Of a stretch of DNA of 64,000 bases, positions 1 to 7,227 are shown in pieces. Source of the DNA: Halotalea alkalilenta DSM 17697. Lineage in GTDB: Bacteria > Pseudomonadota > Gammaproteobacteria > Pseudomonadales > Halomonadaceae. Every line of letters starts with the position of its first letter. Position 1 is the stretch's first letter. A program made the position numbers and the translations under genes. The notes beneath the pieces are model-generated. The model made no database searches, had not been told where the DNA came from, and saw only the letters and a list, made by a program, of their open reading frames with translations. Location of the stretch: assembly GCF_000621205.1 (NCBI RefSeq), contig NZ_KK211233.1:1-64000 (forward strand), in the 5' to 3' direction.

Positions 1-2
1 GT

Positions 3-344
3 AAGCGCCAACGCTCGGCCAAGCGCAGGCGTAATCGTGCTGGGCGCCTGTTTTGCGTCATGGCCCGCAGCCTCGCTCGCAGCAAACACATTGCGCTGGG
101 CGGTTTTTACCGTCGGATGGCGGGTCGCCGAGGTGGATTGATCGCCAATATCGCCCTGGCGCGCAAACTCGCGGCGCTGTTCTGGCGCGTCATGGTCAAA
201 GGATTGGACTATGTCGAACACGGACTCCAGTACTACGAGGCACAGGCGCTGGAAACCAAACAACGTTCCATGCGTCGACTCGCCAAGCAGCTCGGGTTCT
301 CCGTGACGCCCATCCAGACTGAAGCTCAAAATGCTTCTGCCTGA
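3..344 (+). mobile_element. IS110-family transposase, C-terminal part (truncated by window edge)
   Basis: The reading frame is open from the first bases, so only the end of the gene is in the window. The product is very basic at first (KRQRSAKRRRNRAG), then has the pattern ALGGFYRRMAGRRGG followed by NIALARKLAALFWRV. This resembles the helix-hairpin-helix C-terminal (transposase_20) domain of IS110/IS1111 transposases, which ends with a conserved LARKLA-type helix. These elements use a DEDD transposase and usually lack long terminal inverted repeats, so I cannot place the right end. It probably lies in the gene-free stretch up to about position 618. Whether the element is intact cannot be judged here. 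Confidence 0.72.
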
Positions 345-618
345 AAGTTGAGGAAGAACGATATGACGACCGCCCAATCTCCCCCCTGACCATCCCCCTG
401 TCGAGGAGAACTCGGAGAGGGTTCATGGAAAGCCGGCGAGGAACGAGCGTCTCGAACCACGGCCTAGGCGCCTGCGCTAAGTCCCTCCACTGGCGTTCCC
501 GACCGTCGCGTCAACCGCCGCCTTGGTGCGTAGGCACGCCGCTCGGGACGAACTCCATATACGGGTTTTGCAAGGCGGGCCCATGCGTCTTTCGATCCGA
601 GTGATCCGGTAGGCCGAG

Positions 619-1362
619 TCAGCTGAAGTGCGGTATCAGCTGCCGGCGCGCCATTTCCATGTACTTCTCGTCGTAGAAGTTGTAGGGAATCAGCGTCTTG
701 TCGAGGATCTTCGTCCGCTCGGCGGCCGCTTTGGGCAGCCGCTTGATGTGCGTATCTATCCAGATGATGTTTTCGGCCTCGTCGACCATGATGTTGGTCA
801 GGTGCAGGTCGCGATGATAGAACCCCGCTTCGGCGAGTTCGATCACCAGATCGCAGAACCTGGCCATGAAGGCGATGCGGGCCGTCTCGTCGAGCCGTTC
901 GAAGTATTCCCTGCCTGTGCTGCAGTCAGCCAGAAACTCCATCGCATACAGCGAGCCCAGCGGGTTGAAGGGGTTCAGCGCGACGCCGTACAGGCGTACA
1001 TCGATGGTGCGTTGCCCCAGGCGGGCGAGGGTGCGGTTGCTGAGATACTCCTTCAGCGCATCAAGGCCGCCGGCCAGACGCTTGGAGATGATGTCCCTGG
1101 ACAGCCAGCGCCAGAAGTGGGCGCGCGGAGAGTACTTGTCACGGGAGATCTTGAACAGGCTGTTGGAGACCGGCTCCAGGTAGAAATGGCTGCTGCTGAC
1201 GCGCTCCAGGTGCTGCATCCATGGGGTCTGGGACAACTCCTGGGCAACCTGCATACCGCCGACGTTGCGAGCCAGGTACCAGCGCCGACGGCCGGCCAGA
1301 TTGAAGCGACGCAGTGCCATGTTTCGAAGATTACCTGACCAGACGGTGTGAAGGAGGCTCAT
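619..1362 (-). CDS. Lipopolysaccharide core kinase-like protein (WaaP/KdkA/InaA family)
   Basis: Predicted cytoplasmic small-molecule kinase that phosphorylates a sugar of the LPS inner core. The catalytic loop FYHRDLHLTNIMVD has the HRDLHxxN pattern of the Kdo/WaaP kinase fold, and WIDTH follows where the metal-binding DFG-like residue is expected. Length is about 247 residues, normal for the family. The frame extends about 50 codons further upstream, but that part looks non-native, so I start at MSLLHTVWSG; a later start at 1320 is also possible. The start codon overlaps the divergent strand directly and two family 9 glycosyltransferases lie on the other side, which supports a role in LPS core assembly. 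The exact acceptor sugar is unknown. Confidence 0.75.
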   Translation of the reverse strand: MSLLHTVWSGNLRNMALRRFNLAGRRRWYLARNVGGMQVAQELSQTPWMQHLERVSSSHFYLEPVSNSLFKISRDKYSPRAHFWRWLSRDIISKRLAGGLDALKEYLSNRTLARLGQRTIDVRLYGVALNPFNPLGSLYAMEFLADCSTGREYFERLDETARIAFMARFCDLVIELAEAGFYHRDLHLTNIMVDEAENIIWIDTHIKRLPKAAAERTKILDKTLIPYNFYDEKYMEMARRQLIPHFS

Positions 1363-1471
1363 GCTCGTCGCTGCGCGTGGCCCTGTCAACCGGGGCGACG
1401 GCGCGCTCTGGCACCTTCGCGGGTATGCTATTCTGCGCCCTTTGACTGGCTGGACGATGGCGAAGCATCGC

Positions 1472-2542
1472 ATGAGCAGACGCAGAATCGAACGTGAGCT
1501 GGGACGTCGCTTCATCTCTTGGCGGCACGACTACACGCCGGCCCCCATGCCGATGGACGCGGTGAAAAGCGCCGTCGTCTATGTGCCCAAGGCGCTCGGT
1601 GACAGCATGGCGACTTTTCCCGCCATCCGGGCGCTGCAGCAGCGCGGGGTGGAGAAGATCATCGTGGTGGCATCGAGGCACGCCGAGGCGGTGTTCGTCC
1701 CTTTGCGCGATGAAGGGGTCGAGGTCAGGAGCATTCCCCACGACCGCGCCTATCGCGAGGTCAAGCAGATGGCGCGGTCGATCAACGCCGATCACGGGCG
1801 CATCGACCTGTGCGTCGAGGCGACCCTGCGCGACGCCTCCAGCGCGGTTTACTTCGTTGGCACCCTGAAGGCGCGAATGAACCTGCAGTTCAGCGGATCC
1901 AGGATGAAGTGCTATCTGCCCAAGGTCAGCGATCGCGCGCTTGCCATGTACGCAAGCGAAGAGTCGGTGCCGCGCTGCTGGGCGGCGCTGATGAGCGATG
2001 CGGGCGTGGGCGAGGTGGCTGGACGTTTCGAGCTGCCGATTCCGCTTGAGATCGAGCGCCAGGTAGGCCAGGCGCTGGAGCCGCTCGGGCGCTACATCGC
2101 GCTCAACCTCGACGGTGGCGACGATGAGCGCAAGCTGACCCTCGAGAAGGGCTGCGAGATCTGCCAGATCCTGATCGAGCGCTATCGCTTGCCGGTGGTG
2201 CTGATCGCTTCTCCCGCGGGGGAGGCCAAGGCCGCGGCATTGGCCGCGCGATTCCCCACCGCCACGCTGCCTGAACTGCCGCGTTCTATCCATCACAGCG
2301 GTGCGATCGTCAAGGGCGCCGAGCTGCTGGTCAGTCCCGATACCTCGGTGGTGCACATTGCCAGCGCCTACGATCGCCCCGTGGTCGCGTTCTATTCCAA
2401 GCAGCTGGGGCTTTGGCTGCCGCAGTCGACACGCCAGGCGGTGGTGGTCAAGCCGGGTGACGTCAACGCGCTCAGCGCCGCTGAGCTCATCGCCGCGCTG
2501 GACGATATCGACGCCAGCGGCCAGGAGAGGTCGCGAACATGA
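1472..2542 (+). CDS. Glycosyltransferase family 9 (heptosyltransferase-like), first of two paralogues
   Basis: GT-B fold transferase of the ADP-heptose:LPS heptosyltransferase family (GT9), expected at the cytoplasmic face of the inner membrane during LPS core synthesis. The N-terminal half has VVYVPKALGDSMATFPAIR, the family's glycine-rich acceptor-side loop. The C-terminal half has LLVSPDTSVVHIASAYDRPV, the typical nucleotide-sugar site. I chose the start MSRRRIEREL by alignment with the downstream paralogue, which gives equal N-termini; the frame is open upstream to 1361. The stop overlaps the next start in ATGA, so the two are translationally coupled. Which sugar is moved cannot be told from sequence. 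Confidence 0.8.
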   Translation: MSRRRIERELGRRFISWRHDYTPAPMPMDAVKSAVVYVPKALGDSMATFPAIRALQQRGVEKIIVVASRHAEAVFVPLRDEGVEVRSIPHDRAYREVKQMARSINADHGRIDLCVEATLRDASSAVYFVGTLKARMNLQFSGSRMKCYLPKVSDRALAMYASEESVPRCWAALMSDAGVGEVAGRFELPIPLEIERQVGQALEPLGRYIALNLDGGDDERKLTLEKGCEICQILIERYRLPVVLIASPAGEAKAAALAARFPTATLPELPRSIHHSGAIVKGAELLVSPDTSVVHIASAYDRPVVAFYSKQLGLWLPQSTRQAVVVKPGDVNALSAAELIAALDDIDASGQERSRT

Positions 2543-3636
2543 GCCTCAAGGGACTGGACCGTCGCATCGGCAAGCGGCTGCTGGAGGCGAGGAACGACTT
2601 TCGCCCGGATCCTTTCATCCTCGACGGGATCGAAAGCGCAGTGGTCTACATTCCCAAGGGGATCGGCGACGGCATGGCGGTCTTCCCTGCGATTCGTGCG
2701 CTGCTCGAACGCTCGATCGCACGCTTGATCATCGTCGCGTCTCCCGCCAACGCGATGGTGTTCGAGCCGCTGCACGGCGTCGAGGTGGTGACGGTTCCCC
2801 ACGAGCGCGCCTATCGCGCCATCGTCCGTCTTGGTCGCGAGCTGCGGGCCGAGCTCGGACGTGTGGATCTTTGTATCGAGGCGACCTCGCGGGACAACTC
2901 TGGATCGATCCGCTTCGTCGGCGCACTGCGCGCGCGAATGAACCTGCAGCTCAGTGGTTCGAGGATGAAATGCTATGCACCCTTCAGCGCGCGAGCGGTA
3001 CAGATGTATTTCGAGCGCGACCTGCCGGTTCCATGGTGCTGGGCGGCGCTGATGCAGGATGCCGGTATCGCCGAGGTCGAGGGCAAGTTCGAGCTGCCGC
3101 TGCCGCCGGGAGTGGAGGAGGAGGTCGACGCTTGGCTCGATGGGCGCGGTGAGTTCATCGTGCTCAATCTCGATGGCAGCACGCCGGACAAATGGCTCTC
3201 GCTGGAAAGAGGAGAGATGGTCGCGCGTTGCCTGGAGCAGCGCTACGGCTTGCCGATCCTGGTCATTTGCAGTCCCTCGGGCGAAGCCAAGGCCGCTGCG
3301 TTGGCGCAGCGGCTTAAGTTCGTCACCCTGCCGGCGCTGCCGCGCTCGATCCACCACAGCGCCGCGCTGATCGCGCGTGCAGCGCTGGTGGTCACCCCGG
3401 ATACGTCGGTGGTGCACATCGCCTCGGCCTTTGATCGACCGGTGATCGGCATCTATCGTAAAGCCAACGGCCATTGGATTCCGCTGTCGACCGTGAGCGC
3501 GACGATCGTCACCGATGGTGAAGTGGAAAAGCTCAGTGAGCAAGCCCTGGTCCAGGCGCTGGACGAGATCGGCCCACTGCCGCCGGCGCATAGTACTGGC
3601 GGCCTTGACGCTGTGCGCCTTGGTCCCGGCGCCTGA
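2539..3636 (+). CDS. Glycosyltransferase family 9 (heptosyltransferase-like), second paralogue
   Basis: This 365-residue protein repeats the architecture of the gene before it. It has VVYIPKGIGDGMAVFPAIRA near the N-terminus, a shared GSRMKCY segment, a shared CWAALMQDAGI-type helix, and the donor-site motif VVTPDTSVVHIASAFDRPV. The pair looks like a tandem duplication that has diverged, probably to add successive residues of the LPS inner core. Start and previous stop overlap by four bases. The last residues (after about 345) are low in similarity to the sister protein. A phosphatase gene for glucosylglycerate synthesis follows after 27 bases and may be co-transcribed. Confidence 0.8.
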   Translation: MSLKGLDRRIGKRLLEARNDFRPDPFILDGIESAVVYIPKGIGDGMAVFPAIRALLERSIARLIIVASPANAMVFEPLHGVEVVTVPHERAYRAIVRLGRELRAELGRVDLCIEATSRDNSGSIRFVGALRARMNLQLSGSRMKCYAPFSARAVQMYFERDLPVPWCWAALMQDAGIAEVEGKFELPLPPGVEEEVDAWLDGRGEFIVLNLDGSTPDKWLSLERGEMVARCLEQRYGLPILVICSPSGEAKAAALAQRLKFVTLPALPRSIHHSAALIARAALVVTPDTSVVHIASAFDRPVIGIYRKANGHWIPLSTVSATIVTDGEVEKLSEQALVQALDEIGPLPPAHSTGGLDAVRLGPGA

Positions 3637-3663
3637 GCTGGGTTCTGCCAACGAGGATCCGCG

Positions 3664-4497
3664 ATGTCTTCATCATCCCAGCTGCTGGTCTTCACCGACC
3701 TCGATGGTTCGCTGCTCGATCACCACAGCTACGATTGGTCACCCGCCGGCGACTGGCTCACGCGGCTGCGGCTGGCGGGCGTGCCGGTGGTGATCGATAC
3801 CAGCAAGACCGCGGCTGAGGTCGGTCGGCTGGTGGTCGAGCTCGGACTCGAAGGACAGCCGTTCGTGGTCGAGAACGGCGCGGCGATCCATCTGCCCCCG
3901 GATTGGCGAAACGAGGGTGAGTCCGGGGTGGTCGAGCTGGGGGGAGGGGCATCGATGATCCGCGCCGCACTCGTACGGCTGCGCGAACGGCATGGTTTTC
4001 GCTTCGAGGGCTTCGGCGACGTCGATGCGGCCAAGATCGCCCAATGGACCGGGCTTGCGCTCGAGGATGCCGAGCGGGCTTCGCGTCGGGATGGCTCCGA
4101 GCCGCTGCGCTGGCTGGACGACGAGGGCCGGCTCGATGCCTTCGCGGCGGCGCTGGCCGAACACGGCCTGGTGCTCACCCGCGGTGGGCGCTTCCATCAC
4201 GTGATGGCGGCGGGAGTCGACAAGGGGCGGGCGCTGGTCTGGCTGGTCGAGCGCTATCGCCAGCGCTTCGGTGGCCGGCCTGCGAGCCTGGCGCTGGGGG
4301 ATGGCGCCAACGACCTGCCGATGCTGGCCGCAGCCGATCGTGGGGTGCTGATTCGCACCCAAGGCGCGCCGCTTAAGGCCCGTTTCGATCGGCCGGAGCG
4401 CGTCTACCTGACCCGCGAGAGCGGACCGGAGGGCTGGCGGGAGGGGATGGACCATTGGCTCGGGCAGGGCTGGCTCGGGCAGGACTGGATGGTGTGA
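3664..4497 (+). CDS. gpgP: HAD phosphatase, glucosyl-/mannosyl-3-phosphoglycerate phosphatase family
   Basis: Predicted to remove the phosphate of glucosyl-3-phosphoglycerate, giving glucosylglycerate. Haloacid dehalogenase motifs are clear: VFTDLDGSLLD (motif I, nucleophile Asp and second Asp), VIDTSKT (motif II Thr or Ser), a conserved Lys in the HHVMAAGVDKGRAL segment, and ALGDGANDLPML (motif IV, metal-binding Asp pair). The 277-residue length fits the MPGP subfamily, which acts on mannosyl or glucosyl phosphoglycerate. The neighbour at 4704 is the matching synthase, which points to the glucosyl substrate. The mannosyl substrate cannot be excluded from sequence alone. The C-terminus has a GQGWLGQDW repeat-like tail. 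Confidence 0.82.
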   Translation: MSSSSQLLVFTDLDGSLLDHHSYDWSPAGDWLTRLRLAGVPVVIDTSKTAAEVGRLVVELGLEGQPFVVENGAAIHLPPDWRNEGESGVVELGGGASMIRAALVRLRERHGFRFEGFGDVDAAKIAQWTGLALEDAERASRRDGSEPLRWLDDEGRLDAFAAALAEHGLVLTRGGRFHHVMAAGVDKGRALVWLVERYRQRFGGRPASLALGDGANDLPMLAAADRGVLIRTQGAPLKARFDRPERVYLTRESGPEGWREGMDHWLGQGWLGQDWMV

Positions 4498-4610
4498 TCC
4501 CGGCAGTTCCCGCCTGCGCTCGGGAACCTTGCCAGCGATGGCCGATCTCACTTCTTGTCCCTGGCCGCTCGTGGGTCGAGGCTGCGTGTGGCGCTCGGTC
4601 ATCGCAGTCC

Positions 4611-4639
4611 GGCTGTCGCAAGACAGCCATCGCAAGACA
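4611..4639 (+). promoter_or_regulatory. Short hairpin and direct repeat upstream of the glucosylglycerate synthase
   Basis: GGCTGTC (4611-4617) and GACAGCC (4622-4628) form a perfect 7-bp stem closed by the four-base loop GCAA, a GNRA-type tetraloop. The ten bases TCGCAAGACA at 4616-4625 recur at 4630-4639, 14 bp apart. No T-run follows, so a plain intrinsic terminator is unlikely. It could be an operator or an mRNA element in the 206-base gap before gpgS. Confidence 0.4.
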
Positions 4640-4703
4640 ATGACAACGAACTATCTTCGTAAGGCGGCGCCCTACGCTAGGGCGACGAGCACAGGAGCGG
4701 CGT

Positions 4704-5924
4704 ATGAGCGATTTTCACCAGGATGGCGTGATCACTACCTTGCACAACCTCGGCGAGCGGCCGGTCGAGGCGCTTGAAGAGGAGTTGAAGCGCTTTTCCA
4801 GGCGGCGGCCGATGGGATTGATCCTTCCTTCGCTGTTCTCTGAGCTCGAAGGCCCCGCACTGACCCACATCGTCGACGAACTGGCCAAGGTGCCCTACCT
4901 GACCGAGATCATCATCGGTCTCGATCGCGCCGATCGCGACCAGTTCCTCTATGCGCGCGATTTCTTCTCCCGCCTGCCGCAGCGCCATCGCATCCTATGG
5001 AACGATGGGCCCCGGCTCAAGGCGCTCGATGACGAACTGGCGGCGGAGGGGCTGTCTCCCGAGGAGCCGGGCAAAGGGCGCAACGTCTGGTTCTGCTCGG
5101 GGTATTCGCTTGCATCGCATCGCACCGAAGCGGTGGCGCTGCACGACTGCGACATCGTCACCTACAGCCGGGACATGCTGGCGCGGCTGCTCTATCCGGT
5201 CGCACACCCCCAGTTCAACTACGAGTTCTGCAAGGGCTACTACGCCCGGGTCGCCGATGGCCGGCTCAACGGCCGGGTGGGGCGGCTTTTGGTCACCCCG
5301 CTGCTGCGCTCGCTGCAGATGATCTATGGCCCTTCGGAATATCTCACCTACCTGGCCAGCTACCGCTATCCGCTCTCGGGCGAGTTTGCCATGCGCAGCG
5401 ACGTGCTCAGCAACATCCGTATCCCGAGCGACTGGGGGCTCGAGATCGGCGTGCTCTCAGAGGTGCATCGCAACTACAGTATCAAGCGGCTTTGCCAGGT
5501 CGACATCGCCGACAACTACGACCACAAGCATCAGCCGCTTTCCGAGGATGACCATACCCAGGGGCTCTCGCGCATGAGCCTCGACATCGCCAAGGCGCTC
5601 TATCGCAAGCTCGCCACCCTCGGCGTGCAGATTTCCAGCGAATCGTTTCGTACCCTCAAGGCGACCTACTATCGCACCGCGCTCGATATGATCGAGAACT
5701 ACTACCACGATGCGACGATGAACGGGCTCGAACTCGACCGGCACAGCGAAGAGCGCACGGTGGAGCTGTTCGCGCAGATGGTGATGGACGCGGGCGCGGT
5801 TTATCTCGAGACACCGCGGGACAAGCCTTTCATTCCGAGCTGGAATCGCATCCAGTCAGCCTTCCCCGACCTGCTTGAGCGGATGTACGAGGCGGTGGAG
5901 CTGGACAACGAAGGCAAGGTTTGA
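4704..5924 (+). CDS. gpgS: Glucosyl-3-phosphoglycerate synthase-like glycosyltransferase (GT81)
   Basis: Retaining GT-A transferase predicted to move glucose from an NDP-glucose to 3-phosphoglycerate, the committed step to glucosylglycerate, a compatible solute used against osmotic stress and nitrogen limitation. The metal- and donor-binding DxD is seen in ALHDCDIVTYS. The segment YRYPLSGEFAMRSD matches the PLSGEFA signature of the GpgS/MgS family, and LEIGVLSEV follows as in those enzymes. At 406 residues it is longer than the roughly 320-residue mycobacterial enzymes but usual for gammaproteobacterial members. The start is preceded by AGGAGCGGCGT. The phosphatase for its product lies just upstream and a phosphorylase for the final sugar lies at 7228. 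Confidence 0.8.
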   Translation: MSDFHQDGVITTLHNLGERPVEALEEELKRFSRRRPMGLILPSLFSELEGPALTHIVDELAKVPYLTEIIIGLDRADRDQFLYARDFFSRLPQRHRILWNDGPRLKALDDELAAEGLSPEEPGKGRNVWFCSGYSLASHRTEAVALHDCDIVTYSRDMLARLLYPVAHPQFNYEFCKGYYARVADGRLNGRVGRLLVTPLLRSLQMIYGPSEYLTYLASYRYPLSGEFAMRSDVLSNIRIPSDWGLEIGVLSEVHRNYSIKRLCQVDIADNYDHKHQPLSEDDHTQGLSRMSLDIAKALYRKLATLGVQISSESFRTLKATYYRTALDMIENYYHDATMNGLELDRHSEERTVELFAQMVMDAGAVYLETPRDKPFIPSWNRIQSAFPDLLERMYEAVELDNEGKV

Positions 5925-5952
5925 GGCCAGGCACGACACGGGTCGCCAGTGG

Positions 5953-6360
5953 CTATTCATTCAATGCCAATGCCACGGCATCGCAGGCTGCGATCAAGTC
6001 CTCCACCAGCCGCTCGTTCACGTCCAATTCGCCTTCGTACTCGGCGACGTTGCGCTGGTGGTGGCACTTGTCCAGTACCCGCCATACCTCTGGGCCGAGT
6101 CCCAGCGTGTGTGGCAGCACCTGGAATACGATATAGCGATTGCTGGCGCGATAGCCCTTGCAGCGCAGGGCCGCCAAACTGAGTGCGTGCGCCGCGTTGT
6201 AAGCCAAGTCGAATTGGCTCTCCAGCGCCAGCGCAGCATTCTTGGCATCACGCAGTCGTGCAATGCCTGAACGCTTCAGGCCTTCCAGTTCACGGGAGTC
6301 GGGTGGTTCGGCGGTGAGCGGCTTGCCGGGCCCGGTGAGGTTTTCAAGCGGTGAGGTCAT
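5953..6360 (-). CDS. HEPN-domain protein, partner of the nucleotidyltransferase upstream
   Basis: Small, mostly alpha-helical protein of about 135 residues, predicted as the HEPN half of a nucleotidyltransferase/HEPN pair. The helix FDLAYNAAHALSLAALRCKG and the segment CHHQRNVAEYEG are typical of HEPN proteins. Many HEPN toxins are RNases with an R-x(4-6)-H motif. Here the arginine is followed by NVAEY, with tyrosine in place of the histidine, so RNase activity is not assured. The start ATG has GGAGGG five bases ahead and overlaps the end of the upstream gene by 17 bases, so the two are coupled. It could be a toxin, or an inactive partner. Confidence 0.7.
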   Translation of the reverse strand: MTSPLENLTGPGKPLTAEPPDSRELEGLKRSGIARLRDAKNAALALESQFDLAYNAAHALSLAALRCKGYRASNRYIVFQVLPHTLGLGPEVWRVLDKCHHQRNVAEYEGELDVNERLVEDLIAACDAVALALNE

Positions 6361-6973
6361 CCATCCCTCCAATTATCCAGATCTTGGGTTGCTGGAGTAC
6401 TCGTTGCAGAAAGGCATTCTCCTCCCGCAGCCGCTTAGCGTAGTCCGCACGTGTATACAGCGTGGGGTTGACCGCGCGACCCAACCGCGCTTGTGCGCCA
6501 TCCAGCACTCGCATTAGATCGGCATAGCCTAGGGTGTCGGAGATAATCATTAGGTCGATGTCACTGTGTGCGGTATCGCTGCGCTTGGCGACCGAGCCAT
6601 AGACGAAGGCCGCAACGATATCGCCAGCGATGGGCCCGAGCGCCTCGCCCAGCGGGCCGCCCAGGCCTATGGTCTTTTGCATGATGCTGACCAGTTCATC
6701 ATGGATCGGCGAGTGTGGATCTGCCTGATAGCGCTTCTGGTTGCCTGTACGCTGGACGGTGATCAGTCCGACGGCTGCCAGTTTGGCCAGTTCGCGCTGC
6801 ACGGCACCCGAGCCGGCACCGGTGGCGGCAATCAGTTCGCTCACGCCATAATCGCGATGTGGCTGACCATACAATAGGCCCAGCACGCGTTGCTGGGTTT
6901 GGGTAAACAAGGCATCAGCCAGGCTCACAGGACGTGGTATGCCAGGCGTTGCTGTCGCATGACGCTTATTCAC
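6344..6973 (-). CDS. Winged-helix / minimal nucleotidyltransferase (MNT) fusion protein
   Basis: Two domains are visible in 209 residues. Residues of about 20-90 form a winged helix of the ArsR/MarR type (FTQTQQRVLGLLYG, SELIAATGAGSGAVQRELAK, then LITVQRTGNQKRY as the wing). From about residue 115 there is a polymerase-beta-type nucleotidyltransferase core with FVYGSVAKRSDTAHSDIDLM, an exact GS-x10-DxD motif. In known MNT/HEPN modules the MNT protein acts as the antitoxin by adding AMP to the HEPN partner. The fused DNA-binding domain suggests that this one also represses its own operon through the palindrome just upstream. The start codon is GTG with GGAG ten bases ahead. Confidence 0.8.
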   Translation of the reverse strand: MNKRHATATPGIPRPVSLADALFTQTQQRVLGLLYGQPHRDYGVSELIAATGAGSGAVQRELAKLAAVGLITVQRTGNQKRYQADPHSPIHDELVSIMQKTIGLGGPLGEALGPIAGDIVAAFVYGSVAKRSDTAHSDIDLMIISDTLGYADLMRVLDGAQARLGRAVNPTLYTRADYAKRLREENAFLQRVLQQPKIWIIGGMDDLTA

Positions 6974-6989
6974 TGATCAGTCACTCCGC

Positions 6990-7048
6990 ATGCCCATATT
7001 GGGTAGGAATATACCCATATTGGGCATATTCCTACCCAATATGGGCAT
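6990..7048. promoter_or_regulatory. Perfect 23-bp inverted repeat made of three operator-like motifs
   Basis: The arms 6990-7012 and 7026-7048 are exact reverse complements, separated by 13 bases. Within them the motif CCCATATTGGG occurs three times: at 6993-7003, at 7014-7024, and inverted in the right arm at 7035-7045. It begins 17 bases upstream of the winged-helix nucleotidyltransferase start. It is AT-rich against a GC-rich background. The simplest reading is an autoregulatory operator for that protein, covering its promoter. A role as a strong cruciform or mobile-element end is possible but less likely. Confidence 0.72.
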
Positions 7049-7227
7049 TGTCAATTCATTCTCAAGAGGGTTGGATGGGGGCAGCCTAGATGCCCTGTAT
7101 CTATGTCCGCCGATCGAGGCATCTTGCGATGCCCGCGTATCTGCTTACGTTCAGCTCGGCCTCTGTAGCGTGCTGCCGCTGCAGCCGTGCGGCGGCACGC
7201 TTCAGGGGGCGATTTTTTCCGACCGGC

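Noticed and set aside
53-322. Frame of 89 codons at the left edge
   Set aside because: Out of frame with the transposase end, which has clear IS110 motifs and remains open to the window edge.
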